NCBI RefSeq assembly: GCF_051851555.1
Contig: NZ_JBPDVH010000002.1
Coordinates: 124,001 to 188,000 of the forward strand
Direction: 5' to 3'
DNA: 64,000 nt
DNA from: Lonepinella sp051851555
GTDB taxonomy: Bacteria > Pseudomonadota > Gammaproteobacteria > Enterobacterales > Pasteurellaceae
Position numbers and translations under genes: made by a program. Under the pieces are notes generated by a model, which searched no databases, was not told the origin of the DNA, and saw only the letters and a list, made by a program, of their open reading frames with translations. This document shows positions 57,504 to 64,000 of this stretch, one piece after another (the first letter of the stretch is position 1; each line of letters begins with the position of its first letter).

Positions 57504-59234
57504 GTGAATATTCAAACTCTTTTATCGGAAAAAATTCAACAAGCCATGATTAAGGCTGGAGCAGAAAACAATGTCGAGCCAGCAGTACGCCAATCGGGTA
57601 AACCTCAATTTGGTGATTATCAAGCCAACGGCATTATGGGAGCAGCCAAAAAATTAGGCTTAAATCCTCGTGAGTTTGCACAAAAAGTAGTGGATGCTGT
57701 CGAATTAAATGGGATAGTGGAAAAATTAGAAATTGCCGGGCCCGGTTTTATTAATATTTTCTTAGATAAAAACTGGTTAGCCGACAACGCCGAACAGGCG
57801 TTAAGTGCGGTGAATTTTGGCATAAAAACGGATAAATCGCAGACCGTGGTGGCGGATTATTCCTCTCCCAATGTTGCCAAAGAAATGCACGTGGGGCATT
57901 TACGTTCTACGATTATCGGTGATGCCGTTGTCCGTGCATTGGAATTTATGGGACATAAGGTGATCCGTGCTAACCATGTCGGTGACTGGGGAACGCAGTT
58001 TGGTATGTTGATTGCTTACCTTGAAAAAATGGAAAATGAACATGCTAGCGAAATGGACTTAAGCGATCTAGAGGCCTTTTATCGTGCTGCCAAAGAACAT
58101 TATGACGCCGATGACGTCTTTGCTGAAAAAGCTCGTCAATATGTGGTGAAATTGCAAGGGGGCGATCAATATTGCTTAACCATGTGGAAAAAATTAGTTG
58201 ATATGACCATGTCACAGAATCAACTTAATTATAATAGGTTAAATGTGAGTCTCACTGAAAAAGATGTGATGGGCGAAAGTTTATATAATCCAATGTTGCC
58301 TGAAATTGTCGCTGATTTGAAAGCAAAAGGATTAGCCGTGGAAGATGACGGTGCCTTAGTGGTGTATTTGGACGAATTTAAAAACAAAGACGGCGACCCA
58401 ATGGGCGTAATTGTGCAGAAAAAAGACGGCGGATTTTTATACACCACCACGGATATTGCCGCAGCCAAATATCGCTATGAAACCTTGCACGCCGACCGTG
58501 CCTTAGTGTTCTCCGACACTCGCCAAAGCCAACATATGCAACAGGCTTGGTTAATCACTCGTAAAGCAGGTTATGTGCCGGAGAGTTTTAGTCTTGAACA
58601 CCAGAATTTTGGCATGATGTTAGGCAAAGACGGCAAGCCATTTAAAACTCGTTCCGGTGGCACGGTGAAATTAGCGGATTTGTTAGACGAGGCCGTGGAA
58701 CGTGCCGGCAAATTAATTAATGAAAAATCCACCGCACTTTCTGAGCAAGAAAAAGCTGAGGTGATTGAGGCGGTGGCTATTGGTTCGGTGAAATATGCGG
58801 ATCTGTCTAAAAACCGCACCACGGACTACGTTTTTGATTGGGATAATATGTTGAGCTTTGAGGGCAACACGGCACCTTATATGCAATATGCTTATACACG
58901 TATTCGTTCGATTTTCAATAAAACAGATGTGGATTCCACCGCACTTTCGCAAGCCCCTATTGTGTTAAATGAAGAAAAAGAACGAGCATTGGCGATAAAA
59001 TTATTGCAATTTGAAGAGGCCGTGCAAACTGTGGTGAAAGACGGTACACCGCATGTACTTTGTGCTTATTTATATGAATTGGCCGGTGTGTTCTCGAGTT
59101 TCTATGAACATTGCCCAATTTTAAATGCCGAGCAAGCAGTTAAATTAAGCCGTTTAAAATTAGCTCAATTAACCGAACGTATTTTAAAACAAGGTTTAGA
59201 TTTACTTGGGATTAAAACGGTTGAGAAAATGTAA
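57504..59234 (+). CDS. argS: Arginyl-tRNA synthetase
   Basis: 576 residues. N-terminal Add-1 domain, HIGH-type motif within SSPNVAKEMHVGHLRSTIIG, catalytic core with FKTRSGGTVKLADLLDEA, and DALR anticodon-binding domain ending DLLGIKTVEKM. Lacks a canonical KMSK loop, as usual for ArgRS. Two DNA-uptake words inside. Confidence 0.97.
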   Translation: MNIQTLLSEKIQQAMIKAGAENNVEPAVRQSGKPQFGDYQANGIMGAAKKLGLNPREFAQKVVDAVELNGIVEKLEIAGPGFINIFLDKNWLADNAEQALSAVNFGIKTDKSQTVVADYSSPNVAKEMHVGHLRSTIIGDAVVRALEFMGHKVIRANHVGDWGTQFGMLIAYLEKMENEHASEMDLSDLEAFYRAAKEHYDADDVFAEKARQYVVKLQGGDQYCLTMWKKLVDMTMSQNQLNYNRLNVSLTEKDVMGESLYNPMLPEIVADLKAKGLAVEDDGALVVYLDEFKNKDGDPMGVIVQKKDGGFLYTTTDIAAAKYRYETLHADRALVFSDTRQSQHMQQAWLITRKAGYVPESFSLEHQNFGMMLGKDGKPFKTRSGGTVKLADLLDEAVERAGKLINEKSTALSEQEKAEVIEAVAIGSVKYADLSKNRTTDYVFDWDNMLSFEGNTAPYMQYAYTRIRSIFNKTDVDSTALSQAPIVLNEEKERALAIKLLQFEEAVQTVVKDGTPHVLCAYLYELAGVFSSFYEHCPILNAEQAVKLSRLKLAQLTERILKQGLDLLGIKTVEKM

Positions 59235-59236
59235 CG

Positions 59237-59270
59237 ACCCTCACCCTAGCCCTCTCCCATAGGGAGAGGG
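59237..59270. repeat. REP-like palindrome, copy 6 (reverse)
   Basis: Reverse complement orientation relative to copy 1: ACCCTCACCCTAG tail, then CCCTCTCCC/GGGAGAGGG hairpin, starting 3 bp after the argS stop. Confidence 0.85.
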
Positions 59271-59298
59271 AATTTTCAGATAACAAAAGGAAAATGGT

Positions 59299-60216
59299 AT
59301 GAAAAAATCGCTCCTTGCTTTATTGATAGCCTCCACTTTGGTACTTTCTGCTTGTGATGACAAAGATACGCAAGCCAAATTACAAACCGCCGAGCAAACG
59401 ATTAGTCAGCTAAATGCACAGTTGGAAAAATCGCAAGCGGAATTAAAAATTGCGCAAGAAAAGCTCACGGAAGTCCCTGCGTTACAGGTAAAACCTGTCA
59501 CCTTGTTTGAGAAAAGACAAGAATTTAATCGAGATCCCGATAGCATCAAAGAAGATGATTTTGGTGTAAGTCAAAGTTACGTGGATTATCATTTATCGAG
59601 CGTTGAAACAGGAATAACGTGGCTAGATGATTTGCTTTACAATGAACTGATTGGCGACACCGCCTTTATTGAAGATAAAAATTTATTGGCTGAACTCAAC
59701 AAGCTCCCGACGCCCAAAGATCGTTTACTCAAACTCTATGAGGTGTATTATCAAGAGGGACTGGCCGAGGTCAAGGAATTTAATACTTTTGGCAACGAGC
59801 TTTCCGACTCCGTTTTCTATTTGGGTCAACGTCAAAATGTGGTCACATTTTCTTATAGTAAATACGCATTTACTGGCGGGGCGCATGGTAATGGTTGGAC
59901 CGATTACATTAATGTAGATATCAATAAAAAAGCAAAAATCGGACTAGATGATCTCATTCCAAAAGCCAACCAAAGCAAATTCCAAGACTTGTTATGGGAA
60001 AGCTATAAAACCTATCGTCAAGAAAACTCTGATGGAGAGCTTTATGCTAATCAAAAGGATTTTTATGTTTCTCCTGCTTTTTATTTCTCTGCAGAGGGCA
60101 TAAATTTTGTCTACCCACCTTATGCGATTGGTTATTATGTCGAGGGGGACATTACCTTGACCTTGTATTGGAACCAAGTAGAAGATCTGATTAATAAAGC
60201 ATATTTGTGGTATTAA
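59299..60216 (+). CDS. Lipoprotein with coiled coil and RsiV-like (DUF3298) domain
   Basis: 305 residues. Lipoprotein signal MKKSLLALLIASTLVLSAC (lipobox LSAC, Cys19), coiled coil at about 24-62 (LQTAEQTISQLNAQLEKSQA), then a DUF4163/DUF3298-type domain with YAFTGGAHGNGWTDYINVDI and the closing PYAIGYYVEGDITLTLYWN. In Bacillus RsiV that domain binds lysozyme; here the function is unknown, perhaps lysozyme or cell-wall related. Followed by a terminator. Confidence 0.85.
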   Translation: MKKSLLALLIASTLVLSACDDKDTQAKLQTAEQTISQLNAQLEKSQAELKIAQEKLTEVPALQVKPVTLFEKRQEFNRDPDSIKEDDFGVSQSYVDYHLSSVETGITWLDDLLYNELIGDTAFIEDKNLLAELNKLPTPKDRLLKLYEVYYQEGLAEVKEFNTFGNELSDSVFYLGQRQNVVTFSYSKYAFTGGAHGNGWTDYINVDINKKAKIGLDDLIPKANQSKFQDLLWESYKTYRQENSDGELYANQKDFYVSPAFYFSAEGINFVYPPYAIGYYVEGDITLTLYWNQVEDLINKAYLWY

Positions 60217-60258
60217 CGGCACGTAAAGTGCGGTCATTTTTCGCCAATTTTTGGCAAC

Positions 60259-60292
60259 AAAAAACCGAGTTTTCACTCGGTTTTTTTATTGC
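60259..60292 (+). terminator. Terminator after the RsiV-like lipoprotein gene
   Basis: AAACCGAGT/ACTCGGTTT stem with a TTTC loop and seven T. Confidence 0.92.
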
Positions 60293-60304
60293 GTAAGCCA
60301 AAAG

Positions 60305-60883
60305 TTAGAAACTTAAATATGGGGTGATTTTCTCAATAGTGGTGCTGCCTAAGCCTGATACATTAGATAAATCAGAGGCTGAGGTAAATTTACCCACTTT
60401 ATTGCGATATTCAATAATGGCTTTTGCTTTGGTTTCACCAATGCCGCTGAGTGATTGTAAGGTACTGGCATCCGCCGTATTAATATTCACTTTAGCGCTT
60501 GAAGATACCGCACTTTTTGCTGACGTGACTTTATCAGTTACCGCTGTTTTGGCTGAAGTCGCTTTATCCGTTACGGCTGTTTTTGCCGAAGTCGCTTTGT
60601 CTGTTACCGCCGTTTTAGCTGAGGTGACTTTATCCGTTACCGAACTGGTCGACGTACTGGTGGCAGAAGTTTTTACTGCGTTAATTTTATCGCTAACCGC
60701 TGTTTTCGCTGAACTCACCGCATTGGTGGCAGAACTGGTGCTAGATGTGACTTTCTCTGTCACAGCCGATTTTGCGCTGTCTTTTGCTGTGGATAACACC
60801 GTATTTGTCACGCTGTTTGCAAATGAAGTAGAAGAAATGGCTAAACCAAGTCCTAATGTTAAAATAGAGGCAAGTGCTTTCAT
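60305..60883 (-). CDS. ComEA-like helix-hairpin-helix protein with internal repeats
   Basis: 192 residues. Signal peptide MKALASILTLGLGLAISSTS; residues about 24-130 are low-complexity A/T/S/K/V sequence including four 11-residue repeats of the type (A/S)VTDK(A/V)TSAK(T/S); the C-terminal 62 residues form the HhH domain (VNINTADASTLQSLSGIGET, KAKAIIEYRN). Pasteurellaceae ComE1 proteins of about 110 residues bind DNA in the periplasm during uptake; this one has a long spacer added. Its DNA repeats (60512-60643) may vary in number. Confidence 0.88.
   Translation of the reverse strand: MKALASILTLGLGLAISSTSFANSVTNTVLSTAKDSAKSAVTEKVTSSTSSATNAVSSAKTAVSDKINAVKTSATSTSTSSVTDKVTSAKTAVTDKATSAKTAVTDKATSAKTAVTDKVTSAKSAVSSSAKVNINTADASTLQSLSGIGETKAKAIIEYRNKVGKFTSASDLSNVSGLGSTTIEKITPYLSF
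60512..60643 (-). repeat. 33-bp tandem repeats in the ComEA-like gene
   Basis: Four near-identical 33-bp units encoding (A/S)VTDK(A/V)TSAK(T/S). In-frame unit size means copy-number change would keep the frame and alter the length of the linker. Confidence 0.85.
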
Positions 60884-60987
60884 GTAAATTCCTTGTAATA
60901 ATAAAATATAGAGTGATCATACTCGTATGCTAAGAGTCTTAAATAGGTAATAAGTTCCTTGCTGATCAATTTATTTTTATGGCAATA

Positions 60988-61014
60988 AAAAAGCGACCTC
61001 ACAGGATCGCTTTT
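60988..61014 (-). terminator. sstT terminator
   Basis: AAAAAGCGA/TCGCTTTTT stem with a 10-base loop; on the minus strand T residues follow, 23 bp after the sstT stop. Confidence 0.85.
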
Positions 61015-61036
61015 TCATGTAGGCTATCAATATCAA

Positions 61037-62263
61037 TTAAGCCTCTTGATTTCCTTTCTGCTCTTCCGCCAGACAAACCGCTGCGGTAAAGAGTACATCA
61101 GTGGAAGAATTCAACGCAGTTTCTGTGGAGTCTTGTAATACCCCGATAATGAAGCCAACAGCGATCACTTGCACCGCCACATCAGCAGAAATACCAAATA
61201 AACTACAAGCTAATGGAATCAGCAATAATGAACCGCCTGCCACGCCCGATGCACCACAGGCACAAATAGCAGCAACCAGACTTAACAAAATCGCAGAGGG
61301 AATAGACACTTGAATACCTAAGGTATTCACGGCTGCTAAGGTTAAAATGGTAATGGTAATCGCTGCACCGCCCATATTAATGGTAGCACCTAACGGAATG
61401 GATACGGAATAGGTTTCTTCATTTAAGTTTAAGCGTTTGGCTAATTCCATGTTCACTGGAATATTCGCTGCAGAGCTGCGTGTAAAGAAAGCGGTCACGC
61501 CACTTACACGAATGCATTCCCAGACTAATGGATAAGGATTACGACGAATTTTCCAATATACAATAAGTGGATTCATCACGAAAGCCACGAAGAACATAGC
61601 GCCAAGTAACACCGCTAATAAATAAACATAATTGGCTAAAGCTGCCAAACCTTTATCCGCTAAAGTATCTGCCACCAAACCAAACACCCCAAAAGGCGCT
61701 AAGCTAATGACTAAATGTACAATTTTAGATATGGCCTCGGAAATATCATTAAATACATTTTTGGTGCTATCCGCTGCATGGCGTAACACTAAACCCAAGG
61801 CAATCGCCCACGCAAGAATACCGATAAAATTGGCATCTGCAATGGCTTTGATTGGGTTATCAAAAATATTTAAGATCACCGTCGTCAAAACTTCGCTAAT
61901 CGATCCTGGAGGCGTTAAGGATTGTTCAGCGGCTTGCAACGGAATGGTCACAGGGAATACAAAACTCACGATCACGGCAGTGAACGCCGCCAAGAAAGTC
62001 CCCAAAATATAGAGCCAAACAATGGATTTCATATTGGTTTTTGCGCCCACTTCCCTTGTTGCAATGGCAGAGACCACTAACACGAACACCAGAATCGGGG
62101 CAACAGCACGTAATGCTTTAACAAAAATCGTGCCTAATACACCAAATTTAGCAGCCCATTCAGGCGCAACCAAAGCCAGTAAAATACCGAGAACTAAACC
62201 AATAGAAATGCGTTTAACTAAACTTCCTTGGAATAAAAATGAAAATAAACGTGAACTATCCAT
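61037..62263 (-). CDS. sstT: Sodium/serine-threonine symporter SstT
   Basis: 408 residues from ATG 62263 (MDSSRLFSFLFQGSLVKRIS); five more upstream codons from TTG are unlikely. Dicarboxylate/amino acid:cation symporter fold with the motif GATINMGGAAITITILTLAA and the AFFTRSSAANIPVNMEL hairpin-1 serine-rich loop. It imports serine and threonine with sodium. Confidence 0.95.
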   Translation of the reverse strand: MDSSRLFSFLFQGSLVKRISIGLVLGILLALVAPEWAAKFGVLGTIFVKALRAVAPILVFVLVVSAIATREVGAKTNMKSIVWLYILGTFLAAFTAVIVSFVFPVTIPLQAAEQSLTPPGSISEVLTTVILNIFDNPIKAIADANFIGILAWAIALGLVLRHAADSTKNVFNDISEAISKIVHLVISLAPFGVFGLVADTLADKGLAALANYVYLLAVLLGAMFFVAFVMNPLIVYWKIRRNPYPLVWECIRVSGVTAFFTRSSAANIPVNMELAKRLNLNEETYSVSIPLGATINMGGAAITITILTLAAVNTLGIQVSIPSAILLSLVAAICACGASGVAGGSLLLIPLACSLFGISADVAVQVIAVGFIIGVLQDSTETALNSSTDVLFTAAVCLAEEQKGNQEA

Positions 62264-62445
62264 AATTTCAATCCACAAAATGAGGCAAGCGTTTGCTTGC
62301 GGTTAATCACACAGATCTTACGATCCAATAAGCACTTCAAAGATAGCTGAAATTTAAATTAAAAGAAATAGTAAAAAAATAAATTACGATATTTTTACAA
62401 AAAAGATTAAAAATTTTAAAAAAGATCTAAATTTTACTTGACTGA

Positions 62446-62461
62446 CTGTTTTCAAATACAG
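62446..62461. promoter_or_regulatory. LexA (SOS) box
   Basis: CTGTTTTCAAATACAG matches CTGT-N8-ACAG exactly. It lies between a TTGACT -35 (62438-62443) and a TAACAT -10-like element (62462-62467), 53 bp before the start of the UmuD-like gene, so LexA would block RNA polymerase. Confidence 0.8.
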
Positions 62462-62513
62462 TAACATACACCTGTTCAAGAAAACAAGTTAATTTTTTTA
62501 CAGGGTAATTATT

Positions 62514-62984
62514 ATGAATAATACAATCAACCACGCTCACTACCGTAATACCAATACGATGATCGCCAATGATTTTTCTTACCACCCTATTCCCTATTTT
62601 GAGGATCGCCAGTCCATGACGAAAAATTACAGTCGTAAGCTCGATCTCAATTTATATTGTATCAAACGACCACAACAAACTTGTTTTATTCGGGTCACCA
62701 ATCCTGATATGTTAGCTTGGGGCATTGAACAAGATGATATGCTCGTGGTAGAAAAAAATGATAGCTTATCTTTAGGTGATCTGATTGTGATCGACGTGGA
62801 TCAACAAATGGAAGTCTATGAATTTGTTAGCCACAATAACGGTGAATTTATTTTCTTTCCCTTGAGTTCAAAAGCACAGCATATTAAAACCCAACATTGG
62901 GATAGTCTGCCTATTGTTGGCACGGTGACCAATACGATTCATCAAATAAAACCCCGTAAAAATAGCATGAAATTTGCGGCATAA
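62514..62984 (+). CDS. UmuD-like S24 domain protein lacking the catalytic dyad
   Basis: 156 residues. The C-terminal half follows the LexA/UmuD fold (CFIRVTNPDMLAWGIEQDDM, then LLV-type strand, SLGDLIVIDVDQQMEVYEF). Where UmuD has SGDSM the sequence is TNPDM, placing Asp65 at the serine position, and 37 residues later Tyr102 replaces the lysine. It therefore cannot self-cleave by the usual mechanism. No umuC gene is next to it. It is under a perfect SOS box, so it is probably made in DNA damage; a role as a polymerase or RecA modulator is possible but unproven. Confidence 0.8.
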   Translation: MNNTINHAHYRNTNTMIANDFSYHPIPYFEDRQSMTKNYSRKLDLNLYCIKRPQQTCFIRVTNPDMLAWGIEQDDMLVVEKNDSLSLGDLIVIDVDQQMEVYEFVSHNNGEFIFFPLSSKAQHIKTQHWDSLPIVGTVTNTIHQIKPRKNSMKFAA

Positions 62985-63020
62985 CTCGCCACTCACGGGT
63001 ATAAATAAGTGCTATAAAAA

Positions 63021-63055
63021 GTGCGGTCTGAATCGACTGATTATTCAGACCGCAC
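63021..63055 (-). terminator. Terminator of the last lipoprotein gene
   Basis: GTGCGGTCTGAAT/ATTCAGACCGCAC perfect 13-bp stem with a 9-base loop; on the minus strand TTTTTATAG follows. One arm includes an uptake word. Confidence 0.9.
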
Positions 63056-63085
63056 GACAAACAACTTATTTTGGAATCCTCTCCA

Positions 63086-63838
63086 TTACTTTGTTTTTTG
63101 TGAGGACTGCGCTTTAGTTGGCACAGGTTGTGTTGTTGACTGAGCCGATGGTTGCACTTTCTGTGTTGGAGGCACCACCAAATATTGACGAACTAATTTA
63201 TTCGTCGCCTCATTTAAAATTGAACGGGCTTGTTGCACATTTGCTTGGAAATCTTTCGTCACGGCGCTAAACTCTTGCTGTTGTTCTGGTGTAGATTTGC
63301 CAAGTTTGATGGCGGCCTTAAAAATTTCCGCCATGGCCGCATTTGAAAGGGCTGTCAACGCCATTTTTCTTTCAAGCACAGTTTTGACATCATTATCCTT
63401 AATGGTAAAAGCTTTTAATACACGCTCATATTCATCGGTTGACTCCACCAATTCATTTAACTGTGCCGTAATCTTGTCGCTAAATTTCGCATTTTTTTCA
63501 ATGTAATGGCTTTCTTCGGGTGAATTGATATGCCCTTGTAATTCTGCGATCAATTTTTGTTGTTTTTGATCAAATTTAGCTGACCATTCATAGAATTTAA
63601 CAAAGTCTTCCGCCCCTCTAACCGATTTATTGTTAGATAATAAAATGGGTTTTAATAATCGTAAATCAAATTCAGGTAAGGCAACAATACTGTTGGTTTG
63701 TGCAGAGGCCGCTTGTGTGGTAGTGGTTTGCGAAGAAGAAACCGCTTTGGCAGGTTCCGTCTGTTTTTCATCGCAAGCCGATAAAGACAGGGCAAGTAAA
63801 AAAGCAACACTCAAGGTTGTCAAATGATTCATGTTCAC
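63086..63838 (-). CDS. DUF3053-like lipoprotein
   Basis: 250 residues. Lipoprotein signal with lipobox LSAC (Cys22), a Ser/Thr/Gln-rich linker (residues 32-50), then a helical domain (FVKFYEWSAKFDQKQQKLIA, later KAFTIKDNDVKTVLERKMAL) similar in layout to DUF3053 lipoproteins, and a low-complexity Q/P/S tail. Function unknown. It is a single gene with its own terminator; 63839-64000 contains an uptake word and no gene. Confidence 0.75.
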   Translation of the reverse strand: MNMNHLTTLSVAFLLALSLSACDEKQTEPAKAVSSSQTTTTQAASAQTNSIVALPEFDLRLLKPILLSNNKSVRGAEDFVKFYEWSAKFDQKQQKLIAELQGHINSPEESHYIEKNAKFSDKITAQLNELVESTDEYERVLKAFTIKDNDVKTVLERKMALTALSNAAMAEIFKAAIKLGKSTPEQQQEFSAVTKDFQANVQQARSILNEATNKLVRQYLVVPPTQKVQPSAQSTTQPVPTKAQSSQKTK

Positions 63839-64000
63839 TCCTAAAATAACATTAAAACAGGTTCAGTGCATTATAAAGCAATTTCCCTTAATTTGAAAAT
63901 GATCCACTATTTTAAGCTTATCCGATGTTTTTTTACTGTTAAAATACGCAAAGTGCGGTATAATTTTTTTAATTTTCGTCATATATCAAACGCCTACACA

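Noticed and set aside
60324..60887. Plus-strand 187-residue ORF opposite the ComEA-like gene
   Set aside because: It is the antisense of the low-complexity A/T/S/K repeats, which leave no stops in that frame; no ribosome site and no recognisable protein.
1..64000. CRISPR array
   Set aside because: No regularly spaced direct repeats with unique spacers; the repeated palindromes are dispersed REP-like elements and the 21-bp and 33-bp arrays have no spacers.

Overview
The window looks like a chromosome segment from the family Pasteurellaceae (Haemophilus/Aggregatibacter type). The evidence is the many copies of the 9-bp DNA-uptake word AAGTGCGGT/ACCGCACTT, often paired as terminators, the AT-rich composition, and the gene content and order (complete dxr-uppS-cdsA-rseP-bamA-skp-lpxD-fabZ-lpxA-lpxB-rnhB block, ackA-pta, sstT). 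Genus and species are inference.

Region 1 (1-13341) is the left-end portion of a Mu-like transposable prophage, read right to left: phage end, repressor (plus strand), Ner, MuA, MuB, Gam, small early genes, GemA, Mor, endolysin, holin-like membrane proteins, overlapping spanins, terminase and the start of the portal gene. The rest lies beyond the left edge. Its repressor carries an intact LexA-type self-cleavage domain, so it is probably SOS-inducible.

Region 2 (13342 to about 25560) is a second mobile element into which the Mu-like phage inserted, cutting its P4/D5-type replication gene. It has AlpA, an Icd-like protein, many small genes and a complete HK97-type head and packaging set (capsid, protease, portal, head closure, connector, HNH, TerS, TerL). 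No tail, lysis or integrase gene is visible. This matches the plan of capsid-forming phage-inducible chromosomal islands (cf-PICIs), satellites that make their own DNA-filled heads and take tails from a helper phage. Near its right end is an array of GGTGAACA/GGTGAATA iterons resembling the origin repeats of satellite P4, followed by a tRNA-3'-end-like attachment remnant.

Region 3 (25.6-42.5 kb, minus strand) is core chromosome: cysK, an AI-2E family transporter, glnB, mog, an SLC13 permease, then the envelope block running from dxr (isoprenoid) through uppS/cdsA (lipid carriers and phospholipid), rseP/bamA/skp (outer-membrane assembly and stress) to lpxD/fabZ/lpxA/lpxB (lipid A) and rnhB. 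An AT-rich type II restriction-modification pair (42.5-44.7 kb) sits between dxr and metK.

Region 4 (44.9-64 kb) holds metK with a MetJ-type operator, a RidA family gene, a YwiC-like membrane protein, ackA-pta, prfC, an ECF-like sigma factor with a 59-residue zinc-binding partner, galE, two AT-rich unknown genes, ampG, argS, two lipoproteins, a repeat-bearing ComEA-like protein, sstT and an SOS-boxed UmuD-like protein that has lost its catalytic dyad. Between the YwiC-like gene and ackA there is a likely unannotated small RNA under a perfect FNR box. A REP-like palindrome family is scattered through both the prophage and the chromosome.
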